Assembly: GCA_023665805.1 (NCBI GenBank)
Contig: JAMPDJ010000009.1
Span: forward strand, 37,085 to 101,084
Length of the DNA: 64,000 nt
Direction: 5' to 3'
Source of the DNA: Bacteroides sp.
Lineage (GTDB): Bacteria > Bacteroidota > Bacteroidia > Bacteroidales > Bacteroidaceae
Made by a program: the position numbers and the translations under genes. The stretch's first letter is position 1. Each line of letters begins with the position of its first letter. Shown here piece after piece: positions 16,868 to 25,786 of the stretch. The notes under the pieces are model-generated. The model did not search any database. It saw nothing but the letters and a program-made list of their open reading frames with translations, and was not told the origin of the DNA.

Positions 16868-19800
16868 ATGCTTATGAAACGACTTTACATCGCAGCGTTA
16901 ATGGCGTTGCTGTGTGTTGGCGATATGCTTGCCGCCAATGTCAAGGTGTACATGAACACCACCTCCAAGACCATGAAGCTTGTCTCCAAGGCCACCGGAA
17001 CACCAGTGGAGACAGGCGAACCCACCGGACAGAATCTCTATGAGTTCGATGTGCAGGCAGGCACCTACATCCTCACGGCATACGCCTCCGATGGCGAGAC
17101 GGTGAACGGTACCATAGAGCTGAACGTCACCGAGGAAGACGGACAGGAGTTCAAGATTCTTACCTGCACGGCATACGCCACCAACAAGGAATGGAAGGTG
17201 GACGAGGACTATACCGTGGAGGTAGAGATAAATTCGCGTGAAGGCGTGAGGCAGAACATCACCGTTGGCAACAGTACCACTGCAGGACGCAAGACTTTCC
17301 TTGCACTTAACGGCAACAGCTACTATGCTTCGCTTATCCCCAGCGAGGCGCATCAGGCCGAAGGCCACATGACCCTTTACAGGGCCGGTACTCTGACGTT
17401 CGGTGTCACCGTCTCGGGCGTCATTCCCATGGGACAGGACTACACGCTGACAGTTCCGGCCGATGCCGACTTCTACCTTGGCATAAAGTTCGCGCACTTC
17501 ACTGCCTTCAAGGATGTGGAGCCACGGAAGACCGAGGTGGAGGGCGACACCAAGAGCATTACCTATCGTCTGGCTGACGGACAGCAGTACAACTACCGCA
17601 CATGGAAGAGCGGCGGACTGACACAGGCCGGATACTTCACCATGTACATAGACGAGAGCAAGCGTCCCGCGCTGGCGTTCACCAACACCGACTACGAGGC
17701 CTTCGCCCCGAAGACGATAAAGCACGATGTGCAGTGGAACTCCGGTTACGAGACGGGCGACATCTTCGTCAATATCAACGAGCGCGGACACTTGCAAATG
17801 AACGTAGGCGACACGTACGAGGCTCACGCCATGCGCACATGGCAGCTTACCGACAACTCCACGAACAACTATTTCATTGAGCCTGACTTCCACTATACGG
17901 TAATCGACATGGACGGCAACCCGAGTACCGGTGTCATAGAAATAGACAACGCCAATACCACCACCGATCCGTGGTCTGTGGTAAAGGCCGTTGGCAAGGG
18001 CACGGCCATTGTCCTTGTTACATACGATGCCATAGGTCTCAATTACTACAGTTCCGCCAACAAGAACCATTACATGGGCGGCGAGTACTGGAGCGCGATA
18101 TGGCCCGAGAACACCGCCGCATACGTGGTGACCGTGGGTGAGGGAGAGGCGTCCGTCAAGTCCAACATGCTGATAAACGAGGGATACAACGAGGACACGA
18201 AGAAGAATGCCGGCAAATATGTGGATGCAGAACATGACGTGTTCTACTATCTTGACACGGAAGAGGGTTGCAGCTACAGTTTTGCTCCCGAGGGTGTGGA
18301 GAATGTGGAGATGGCCTATCCGGTCATCGGAGAGCAGTCTGCCACCTACAAGGGCTTCGGCACCGAAGGCGTGACCAGGAACGAGGATGGCTCCTACACC
18401 CTGTTGCTGAAGGAGGGTCGACAGATTGTGCGAATGACCGATGCCGCAGGCAATGCCGCATATCAGGTGCTCACGGCCAAGTCCTGCCATCGCGAGATAA
18501 CCAACCAGTCACGCGAGGGCAGCAAGATATTCCAGCCCGGCGACAAGGTGAAGATACAGTACAGCGGACTGCGCCATCCGGCCAACAAACTGGCCGGTAT
18601 CTACAACATGTCCGCCTATGTCACATACAATGGCATTCCCAACGGTTCGTCTCTCATCCTCGGCAGCGGCCAGTACACTTTCGGTTCTGCCGCATCAGCG
18701 CAGGCCGTGACGGTGGATATTCCTTCCGACTATGACATTGAGGCAAATCCGGAAATAGTGATGAACGAGGGTGTAATCCAGGTAAACGGCTACGGTGACC
18801 CGATTGGCAACCATCGTCTTATCAGCCGCACGGCCGGACGTTCGGCCAACTTCACCGCCATTGCCCACAAGACCTACTTCGGTGCTATACCTGATGTGCG
18901 CATACCGCTGACGGCCATAAGGAACTTCGACATATACGTCAACGGTAATGTAGAGGATGCCGAGTATACCATCGTGGCCGGGACGGACACCCTCCTTGCC
19001 GACAGCGAGGGCGTGTACAGCGGTACGTACGGCACGTATAGCATAACCGGAAAGAAGGCAGGCTATCGCTGCTATCATGGTTCGTTCACGATTGACGACG
19101 ACGCTGAAGGCGACCAGAACGTCAACGTGGAAATGGTTGCCCTCGGGAACGAGGAGGCCTGGGACGGAAAGACTCTTGCCGAGCCGATGGCGGTAGATGG
19201 TGTCTACCAGATTGGCACTGGTGCGGAGATGGCTTGGTTTGCCGCAAACGTGAATGACGGCAACAATGTCGCAAATGCCGTCTTGACTGCCGACATAGAT
19301 CTTGCCGACTACGATTGGACTCCTGTCGGAGGTTCCACCATGGCCAAGGCCTACAAGGGACACTTCAACGGTCAGGGACATACCGTAAGCGGTCTGTATA
19401 TCAATAACGCCGGTGCCAAATACCAGGGACTCTTCGGCTTCATTGCCGATGCCACCATCGAGGGCGTTACCGTGGAGGGCGAGATTGTGGCCAGTCAGTA
19501 TGCTGGCGGCCTTGCCGCTTATCTCGGAAGCAATGCCACGGTAGACCGTTGTGTGAACAAGGCAAACGTCACAGCAGGCGTATCATACGGCGGCGGTATC
19601 ACCGGTTATCTGTCAAATGCCACGTCAAAGGTGACCAACAGCTATAATCTCGGAAACATAATCTCGGCTAACTATTGCGGCGGTATTGCCGGTGGCAACA
19701 ATGTCAATGCCGTAGTGGAGAACGTGTTCTGCATCGGTGAACTGGAAGGCAATAACAATGTGGGCGCCTGCGTCGGTGGCAGCACGGCCAAGAACAACAT

Positions 19801-20803
19801 GAAGAACATGTTTGCCGTCAAGGAATATGCAGTCACCACGTCTCACACACTGGTGACCGAGGAACAGATGGCATCCGGCGAGGTGGCATATCTCCTTGGA
19901 GAGGCATTCGGTCAGGAAATAGGCAAGAACGCCCATCCTGTGCTTGGCGGCGCGAAGGTATACGGTGCCGACGGAGCATATACCAACAACAACCCCGCAT
20001 ACGACAATATCATCAACTTCGAGGACGTTGCACTCGGCGATGCCGGATACTGGAACGGCGCGAACGGCGACGGACTGTTCATGACGGCCGGCAACTATAG
20101 TTTCATGAACTACTACAACGAGAATTACAAGTCATGGAGCGGCTTTGCCGTGTCACGCACCACAGACAGTGTATTCACTGGCTACGGTACGGTTTCCGAG
20201 TTCAATTCCTGTGTGGGTGGCGGCATGGAGTCAATGCAGTTTGCCGTAGGATACTATTCGGAGTACGACTTCTACATGGAGGATCTGGCTCCGGCCATCT
20301 ACGCCACAAAGGCATTCCGACCCAAGTACGTGCATGTGAACAATGCCGCATCGGCATACGTTTCCATGATGAACGGAGACGGTATTGCCAACAAGTTCAC
20401 GGAAGAAGACTCTCTGGTTCTGACAATTACCGGCATGACTGCCGATGACGAGGAGACGGGCCACGTGGACTTCTATCTTGCCAAGGATGGAAAGATAGTG
20501 AAAGAGTGGACAAAGGTGGACCTTACTTCTCTCGGTGCCGTAGATCATGTCCGGTTCACCATGAAGTCATCTGACATGGCATACGGTTTCATGAATACTC
20601 CTGCGTATTTCTGCATAGACAATATGGAGTCTGAACTTACAGATGACGTTCCCACAGGCATCAGCGACATCATAGACACTGACAAACGTCTGCCTATGGA
20701 CGGTATCTACACCATCGATGGCATGAGGGTAAATTCACTTCAACGCGGAGTCAACATCGTAAGGATGCCCGACGGCACCATGCGTAAAGTAATGATCAGA
20801 TAG
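16868..20803 (+). CDS. Large secreted GLUG/DUF4465 protein of the cobalamin operon
   Basis: A 1311-residue exported protein, third in the riboswitch operon. Signal peptide MKRLYIAALMALLCVGDMLA (ATG 16874 fits it equally well). The N-terminal portion looks like Ig-type beta domains. Residues about 828-965 hold GLUG-type repeats (GHFNGQGHTVSGLYINNAG, YAGGLAAYLGSNATVDRCVN, YGGGITGYLSNATSKVTNSY). Residues about 1040-1265 match the DUF4465 pattern (INFEDVALGDAGYWNG...YSFMNYYNENYKSWSGFAVS). The C-terminus (IYTIDGMRVNSLQRGVNIVR) is another sorting-like tail. From memory DUF4465 proteins recur in Bacteroidetes cobalamin loci and include B12-binding BtuH-type proteins, so an accessory surface B12-binding role is plausible. 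I have not verified this. Confidence 0.68.
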   Translation: MLMKRLYIAALMALLCVGDMLAANVKVYMNTTSKTMKLVSKATGTPVETGEPTGQNLYEFDVQAGTYILTAYASDGETVNGTIELNVTEEDGQEFKILTCTAYATNKEWKVDEDYTVEVEINSREGVRQNITVGNSTTAGRKTFLALNGNSYYASLIPSEAHQAEGHMTLYRAGTLTFGVTVSGVIPMGQDYTLTVPADADFYLGIKFAHFTAFKDVEPRKTEVEGDTKSITYRLADGQQYNYRTWKSGGLTQAGYFTMYIDESKRPALAFTNTDYEAFAPKTIKHDVQWNSGYETGDIFVNINERGHLQMNVGDTYEAHAMRTWQLTDNSTNNYFIEPDFHYTVIDMDGNPSTGVIEIDNANTTTDPWSVVKAVGKGTAIVLVTYDAIGLNYYSSANKNHYMGGEYWSAIWPENTAAYVVTVGEGEASVKSNMLINEGYNEDTKKNAGKYVDAEHDVFYYLDTEEGCSYSFAPEGVENVEMAYPVIGEQSATYKGFGTEGVTRNEDGSYTLLLKEGRQIVRMTDAAGNAAYQVLTAKSCHREITNQSREGSKIFQPGDKVKIQYSGLRHPANKLAGIYNMSAYVTYNGIPNGSSLILGSGQYTFGSAASAQAVTVDIPSDYDIEANPEIVMNEGVIQVNGYGDPIGNHRLISRTAGRSANFTAIAHKTYFGAIPDVRIPLTAIRNFDIYVNGNVEDAEYTIVAGTDTLLADSEGVYSGTYGTYSITGKKAGYRCYHGSFTIDDDAEGDQNVNVEMVALGNEEAWDGKTLAEPMAVDGVYQIGTGAEMAWFAANVNDGNNVANAVLTADIDLADYDWTPVGGSTMAKAYKGHFNGQGHTVSGLYINNAGAKYQGLFGFIADATIEGVTVEGEIVASQYAGGLAAYLGSNATVDRCVNKANVTAGVSYGGGITGYLSNATSKVTNSYNLGNIISANYCGGIAGGNNVNAVVENVFCIGELEGNNNVGACVGGSTAKNNMKNMFAVKEYAVTTSHTLVTEEQMASGEVAYLLGEAFGQEIGKNAHPVLGGAKVYGADGAYTNNNPAYDNIINFEDVALGDAGYWNGANGDGLFMTAGNYSFMNYYNENYKSWSGFAVSRTTDSVFTGYGTVSEFNSCVGGGMESMQFAVGYYSEYDFYMEDLAPAIYATKAFRPKYVHVNNAASAYVSMMNGDGIANKFTEEDSLVLTITGMTADDEETGHVDFYLAKDGKIVKEWTKVDLTSLGAVDHVRFTMKSSDMAYGFMNTPAYFCIDNMESELTDDVPTGISDIIDTDKRLPMDGIYTIDGMRVNSLQRGVNIVRMPDGTMRKVMIR

Positions 20804-20833
20804 GCACAGGCCATAGCGAACGCAGCGATACAC

Positions 20834-20872
20834 AAGGGTCAGGCATCCTCCTTGGCGAGGGGCCTGACCCTT
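20834..20872 (+). terminator. Intrinsic terminator of the cobalamin operon
   Basis: AAGGGTCAGGC (20834-20844) pairs with GCCTGACCCTT (20862-20872), with a further CCTC/GAGG stem inside. It lies 31 bases after the stop codon. Confidence 0.8.
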
Positions 20873-20882
20873 ATTGATTATG

Positions 20883-20978
20883 GTATTGGCGTCACCTCGA
20901 CCGTACTATGGTTGTGATTGTGACCATGGTATGATCGTGGTTGCGTCCATAGTGCGTGTGGTCGAGGTGCCGACAATA
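20883..20978. repeat. Imperfect palindromic element related to the repeat at 2314
   Basis: TATTGGCGTCACCTCGAC (20883-20900) and GTCGAGGTGCCGACAATA (20961-20978) are reverse complements except for two positions. An inner stem pairs ACTATGG with CCATAGT. The outer arm carries the core TATTGTCGGCACCTYGAC of the 2314-2383 repeat. It lies between two converging transcription units. Confidence 0.7.
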
Positions 20979-21061
20979 TGTGGGCGGAATCACACCACCG
21001 CGAAGGTGATTTCCAGTCTAAGGTTTCTGGCATGCCCAAGTCATGGGAGCCGGCCAAGCTC

Positions 21062-22771
21062 CTAAACCTCGCGCCATCGGATGCCCATACGCGCCTCGAC
21101 GACGTTGATGACATAGTCGCCGAGTTTTTCGCACTCGTTGATGATGTCCATGTACATGGTGCTGATGGCGTAGGTATACTTGTGATCGTTCACATCGTTG
21201 ATGTTGTGGTTGCGCAGTTGCTTGCGGTAGTTGTTGATTTCGTTCTCGATGTTTAGCGAACGGTTGGCATCCACCTGTTCGCGGCGGCTGTTGAGCAAGA
21301 CGTTCATCTGTGCCAGACTGCTGCCGGTGATGCTCATCATCTGGTGCAGGTGTTCGTATTGTTCTTCGGTGAAGTCCTCCTTTCCGCTGGCACGCCTGTT
21401 GATGGTGCGCGCCAAGTTATAGCAGCTGTCGCCTATGCTCTCCAGCTCGGAAATCTCGCGCAGCATGGAACGTATCTTGGCCTTGGTCTCGTCGCTGAGG
21501 TGGGCATCGCTTACACCTTCGAGGTACTTGGCGATTTCTATCTCCATGTTGTCGCTGATGTTCTCGTATTTTTCTATGCGGCTGAAGAGTTTCACGAACT
21601 TTGTCTCCTCCTTGGTGTGCAGCAACTCCACCACCATGGCGAACATGCGCTGTATACGGTGGGCAAAGTTCTGTATCTCTTTCCGTGCTTCAAGCACGGA
21701 AAGTTCAGGTGTGCTCATCAGGCCACCGGAGATGAACTGCAAACGGAATTCCTCCTCCTCGCCCATGGCGCGCGGACGGATGACATAGCATACGAGTCTC
21801 TCTATCTGAGGGATGAACCAAATGAGTATGCCCGTGTTGATGACATTGAACATGGTATGGAAGGCCGCCAGAACGAAGGACAGTTTGGCCGCATTCTCCA
21901 TAAAGCCGGGGTCGCTGTTGGTCAGTGTCTCGTCGAATCCCACAATGCCGCAAACCATGTTCACGAACGGGCGGAAGACAAACAGCATCCACATGACACC
22001 GAAGAGGTTGAAAAACATGTGGGCAAAGGCCGCACGCCTTGCAGAGGTGTTTGCCGTTAAGGCGGCGATGTTGGAAGTTACGGTGGTACCGATATTCTCT
22101 CCCATGACCAAGGCTATGCCCTGATATATTGGCAGCACACCACTGGAACAAAGAATCATGGTGATGGCCATGACGGCAGCCGAAGACTGAACAGCGAAGG
22201 TCAGCACTCCGCCGAGCAGCAGGAAGAGCAGCGTGGTTGTGAAGCTGTTGGGGTCAAACGACGAGAAGAAGTCCAGCACGGCCTGGTTGCTGCCAAGGTC
22301 CATGTCTATACCTGTCTGGCGCAGTGTGCCAAGTCCAAGAAACATGAACGATACTCCGAAGAGAAAGTCGCCCATGCTCTTGCGCTTCTTGTTGTATATC
22401 AACAGCAGGGCAATGAAAAAGACGGGGTAGACAAACTGGGTGATATCGAACGAGAAGCCGGCGCTCATGATCCACGCCGTCAACGTGGTGCCTATGTTGG
22501 CGCCCATAATCACCGAAATGGCCTGGGCCAAGGTCAGCAGTCCGGCATTCACGAAGGACACTGTCATCACAGTGGTTGCCGTTGATGACTGGACGGAGGC
22601 TGTCACGAACGTGCCGGTAAACATGCCCGCAAAGCGGTTTGTGGTCATTGCCTGCAATATGTGGCGGAGCTGCGAGCCGGCCATCTTCTGCAAGCTGTCG
22701 CTCATCACCTTCATGCCATACATTAGCAGGGCAAGCGACCCTATAAGTTTAAGAAAAATCCAAATCGACAT
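21062..22771 (-). CDS. Na/Pi cotransporter II family protein with PhoU-like C-terminus
   Basis: A 569-residue protein. The first 320 or so residues are membrane-spanning and contain two inverted Na/Pi-cotransport repeats, each with its signature: FVTASVQSSTATTVMTVSFVN with GANIGTTLTAW, then FAVQSSAAVMAITMI with GENIGTTVTSN. The C-terminal 200 residues are a helical PhoU-like domain (EIQNFAHRIQRM..., ISDNMEIEIAKYLEG..., RSMLREISELESIGDSCYNLART). It should import phosphate with sodium, the PhoU-like part probably being regulatory. It lies last in a minus-strand run behind a close paralogue (66-base gap) and a PfkB kinase. A phosphate-specific role is expected from family only. Confidence 0.87.
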   Translation of the reverse strand: MSIWIFLKLIGSLALLMYGMKVMSDSLQKMAGSQLRHILQAMTTNRFAGMFTGTFVTASVQSSTATTVMTVSFVNAGLLTLAQAISVIMGANIGTTLTAWIMSAGFSFDITQFVYPVFFIALLLIYNKKRKSMGDFLFGVSFMFLGLGTLRQTGIDMDLGSNQAVLDFFSSFDPNSFTTTLLFLLLGGVLTFAVQSSAAVMAITMILCSSGVLPIYQGIALVMGENIGTTVTSNIAALTANTSARRAAFAHMFFNLFGVMWMLFVFRPFVNMVCGIVGFDETLTNSDPGFMENAAKLSFVLAAFHTMFNVINTGILIWFIPQIERLVCYVIRPRAMGEEEEFRLQFISGGLMSTPELSVLEARKEIQNFAHRIQRMFAMVVELLHTKEETKFVKLFSRIEKYENISDNMEIEIAKYLEGVSDAHLSDETKAKIRSMLREISELESIGDSCYNLARTINRRASGKEDFTEEQYEHLHQMMSITGSSLAQMNVLLNSRREQVDANRSLNIENEINNYRKQLRNHNINDVNDHKYTYAISTMYMDIINECEKLGDYVINVVEARMGIRWREV

Positions 22772-22838
22772 ATATGTTGTGTATTAAGTAACGTGGCGGA
22801 TGCTACCGTCGCACGCGAATGGTGTAGACTGTGAAAGG

Positions 22839-24521
22839 CTATATCTTGTCCACCTTGGTGGCCTGCACGACGTTGAGGACGTAGTCTGCCAACTTCTCGC
22901 ACTCACAGACGAAGTCTATGTAGAACACGCCAATCTGGTAGTGGTACAGGCCGGCATCGATGTCCTGCAGGTTGCGGTTCTTCAGACTGGTGCGGAAGTT
23001 GTTGATTTCGTTCTCCAGATTGTAGGACGGGTTGTAGTCCGCGTGTTTCCCGTTCAGGCCGGCATCCACGCATGATGTCATCTTGGCCATGGCTTCGCGT
23101 GCCATGCCCAGGATGGCGTGCATGTTGGCCAACTGCTGCTCGGTGAAGGAGTGCTTGCAGTTCTGCCTGCGTCGGTTGAGCGTGCGTGCCAGATTGTAAC
23201 ACGAGTCGCCTATGCTCTCGAGTTCGGTGACTTGGCGCAACATGCGCATGATCTGCAATTTGGATTCGACGCTCAACCTGCCTTCGCTCACCTTGTGCAG
23301 ATAGTTGGCAATCTCCACCTCCATGTTGTCTGTGATGTTCTCGTATTTCTCTATGCGTGAAAAAAGCTTGTTGAAGTCCTCGTCCTTGTCTGTCTGTATC
23401 AGATCGTCCACGAATCCGGCCATGCGCTCGCAACGTTGGCAGAAGCTTTTTACCTCCTTCTGTGCTTCCAATATGCTCAGTTCGGCCGTGGAGAGCATGC
23501 CGGCGGAGATATATTGCAGGTGGTGCTCTTCATCATTCTCCGTCTGTGGGATAACCCAGCAGACAAGGGCTTCTATCTGTTTGACAAAGCCTATGAGTAT
23601 CAAGGTATTGAATACGTTGAAAGCAGTATGGAAGCTGGAGAGCTTGAACAGTTCGTTGCCTCCTCCCATTACATTATACACAAACCAGCTTACTGCATCG
23701 CAGGCAGGATAGAATACCGGCAGGACGACCACTACGCCGAAGACATTGAAGAACATATGTGCCAGGGCAGCGCGCCGTGCCTGTGCATTGGCCGTGAGGG
23801 ATGCCATGAGGGCGGTGATGGTGGTGCCGATGTTCTGGCCCATTGCCAAAGCAGCGGCTTGTTCGAAGCCAAAACCGGGAATATCCATTCCAAAAAGCAT
23901 GAGTGTGATGGCCATGGTGGCTGCGGAAGCCTGGACTATCATCGTTACGAGCGCACCTACTATCACGAAGAGCAGTATGGTGAGGAAAGAGTCCTGAGGC
24001 ACCGCTGCCAACATGTTGGCCACAATGCCGCCGATGTCCATGGCCACTGCGGCCTCTTGGAGATATGAAAGACCCATGAACAGGAAGGAGAAGCCAAAAA
24101 TGAATTCTCCGATGTTCTTCCTGTTGCCCTTGCTGCTGAATATCAACGGCATTCCCAATGCCAGCAGGGGAATGGCAAAGGCGGCGATATTTACCTTGAA
24201 GCCAATGGCGGAAATAATCCACGCTGTGACGGTGGTACCGATATTAGCACCCATGATGACACCTATGGCCTGGCTAAGTGTCATCAGTCCGGCGTTGACG
24301 AAACTTACCACCATGACGGTGGTGGCCGAGGAGGACTGGATGATGGCTGTGATGATGATGCCTGTGAAGACCCCTACGAAACGGTTTTTCGTCATCAAGG
24401 CCAGGATATTGCGGAGACGCTCGCCGGCGAACTTTTCCAATCCCTCGCTCATTACCTTCATGCCATAGAGGAAGAGGCCGAGCGAACCCAACAGGGCAAA
24501 GATACTTATAATTGTTCCCAT
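22839..24521 (-). CDS. Na/Pi cotransporter II family protein (paralogue)
   Basis: A 560-residue paralogue of the next gene with the same build. Its signatures are IITAIIQSSSATTVMVVSFVN and GANIGTTVTAWIISA in repeat one, IVQASAATMAITLML and GQNIGTTITALMASL in repeat two, and a PhoU-like helical C-terminus (MRMLRQVTELESIGDSCYNLARTLNRR). I start it at ATG 24521 (MGTIISIFALLGSLGLFLYG), the point where the conserved first helix begins; the longer frame to 24632 adds a non-conserved 37 residues overlapping the kinase gene. It sits 29 bases after the PfkB kinase. The divergence from its neighbour suggests different affinity or a different oxyanion. Confidence 0.87.
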   Translation of the reverse strand: MGTIISIFALLGSLGLFLYGMKVMSEGLEKFAGERLRNILALMTKNRFVGVFTGIIITAIIQSSSATTVMVVSFVNAGLMTLSQAIGVIMGANIGTTVTAWIISAIGFKVNIAAFAIPLLALGMPLIFSSKGNRKNIGEFIFGFSFLFMGLSYLQEAAVAMDIGGIVANMLAAVPQDSFLTILLFVIVGALVTMIVQASAATMAITLMLFGMDIPGFGFEQAAALAMGQNIGTTITALMASLTANAQARRAALAHMFFNVFGVVVVLPVFYPACDAVSWFVYNVMGGGNELFKLSSFHTAFNVFNTLILIGFVKQIEALVCWVIPQTENDEEHHLQYISAGMLSTAELSILEAQKEVKSFCQRCERMAGFVDDLIQTDKDEDFNKLFSRIEKYENITDNMEVEIANYLHKVSEGRLSVESKLQIMRMLRQVTELESIGDSCYNLARTLNRRRQNCKHSFTEQQLANMHAILGMAREAMAKMTSCVDAGLNGKHADYNPSYNLENEINNFRTSLKNRNLQDIDAGLYHYQIGVFYIDFVCECEKLADYVLNVVQATKVDKI

Positions 24522-24550
24522 TTGTAAATGAGGTTGTCTTGTGAATGAAT

Positions 24551-25498
24551 TTATCTTGCGGCGATATAGTTGTCCCTGCTGCGGCATACCTGCGATGCAT
24601 ACTCGGTGCCGCGTGCCACCAGGGCTGCCCATCCGTCGCAGTCCATTACGGGAATATCCTTGCGACGAATGCCTCGGGAGTGCATTGCGCAGAGAAAGCC
24701 GGCATTGAAACTGTCCCCGGCACCAACGGTGCTGACAATTTCCTCCTTTGGCAGCAAAGGTACGTCGAAATCATATGTTCCGGCTGGAGTGCATATGACA
24801 ATATGTCCGGCCCCTGCAGTGCATATGAACACAGGGCAGAGGGCTGAGATATGGCGTCGGTATATCTCCTCGGGGGCGGTACAGCCGAACAGGACGCGAA
24901 AGTCATCTGCGCTTCCGCGGACTATCGTACTCAGTGCGCAGTTCTCCATGATGCGCGGCGTCAGTTCGTCCAACTGGTGCTGATGAGACTTGCGCAGATT
25001 CACATCGTAATAGATTACCGTTTCGGCACGATTGGCTGCCGTCAGCGTGTCCTTGACCTGTGGGCGCAATCCGCCGCACACGGAATAATAGGAACCGTAG
25101 AGCATGTAGTCCATGTCAGTGAACTCGGGCAGTTTGTACTCGCTGGCTGCCAGGGGTTCCTCCTTGTAAAAGGTGTAGTCGGCATCACCGTTGCTGTCCA
25201 GATAAGCCAGGGAGATGGCGGCACGTTCATTCTCGCGCATTTGGAAATACTCGGTGGAGATGTTGTTTTCCATCAAGAAGTCCGCAATCTCCTGGCCGAC
25301 GCGGTTGTTGCCGGTGTACCCTATGAATAGGCATGGAACACCGCTTCGGCCGACAGAAATCAGACTGTTGAACGTACTGCCGCCAGGTACGGAGGCAAAG
25401 GGAACGAACCGTGGCTTGTGCACGGTATCACCGCTCTCTTGTTCGTGGAAAAGGATATCCATTACGGTTTCTCCCATTCCTATGATTCTTGAATTCAT
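24551..25498 (-). CDS. PfkB-family sugar kinase (fructokinase-like)
   Basis: A 315-residue ribokinase/PfkB protein. The N-terminal motif is GETVMDILFHEQESGDTVHKPRFVPFASVPGGSTFN (split here across the substrate-binding GG loop). The C-terminal motif STVGAGDSFNAGFLCAM includes the catalytic Asp of the DTxGAGD signature. It phosphorylates a sugar or nucleoside, most likely fructose, using ATP in the cytoplasm. ATG 25498 (MNSRIIGMGE) begins at the conserved first strand and is preferred over the ATG at 25537. It leads a three-gene minus-strand run with the two Na/Pi transporters; the association might simply be transcriptional. Confidence 0.82.
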   Translation of the reverse strand: MNSRIIGMGETVMDILFHEQESGDTVHKPRFVPFASVPGGSTFNSLISVGRSGVPCLFIGYTGNNRVGQEIADFLMENNISTEYFQMRENERAAISLAYLDSNGDADYTFYKEEPLAASEYKLPEFTDMDYMLYGSYYSVCGGLRPQVKDTLTAANRAETVIYYDVNLRKSHQHQLDELTPRIMENCALSTIVRGSADDFRVLFGCTAPEEIYRRHISALCPVFICTAGAGHIVICTPAGTYDFDVPLLPKEEIVSTVGAGDSFNAGFLCAMHSRGIRRKDIPVMDCDGWAALVARGTEYASQVCRSRDNYIAAR

Positions 25499-25677
25499 AT
25501 GATTATATGGATGTAATGTGTTGGTGGATGTGGACAATCGGCTTGGATGATGACGCCGATAGCAGTGTATGGAATGGTGGTGGTCAGGATAAATGATATG
25601 AGTGTGGGTGGCTGTAGTGGAGATGCTCCATGCTTATACCATGAATAACATGTAGGCGGCTATCCGTTCAATAAGAA

Positions 25678-25717
25678 GCCCCCCTTCGTTTCCGTGGTTA
25701 CGGGAACGAAAGGGGGC
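25678..25717 (-). terminator. Strong terminator between the kinase and lacZ units
   Basis: GCCCCCCTTCGTTTCC (25678-25693) and GGGAACGAAAGGGGGC (25702-25717) form a long GC-rich stem with a slight bulge. Read on the minus strand, the direction of the beta-galactosidase, it is followed by TTCTTATTG. Confidence 0.82.
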
Positions 25718-25786
25718 ATTGATATGCGTATCAATCTGCCTTGTATTGCATTCGTATGATATAAGTGTGGCAGATATTCATAGTAT

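Noticed and set aside
16898..18490. 530-codon open frame on the minus strand
   Set aside because: It is antisense to the 1311-residue DUF4465/GLUG gene. The forward frame has a signal peptide, repeats and domains, while the reverse translation has no recognisable family.
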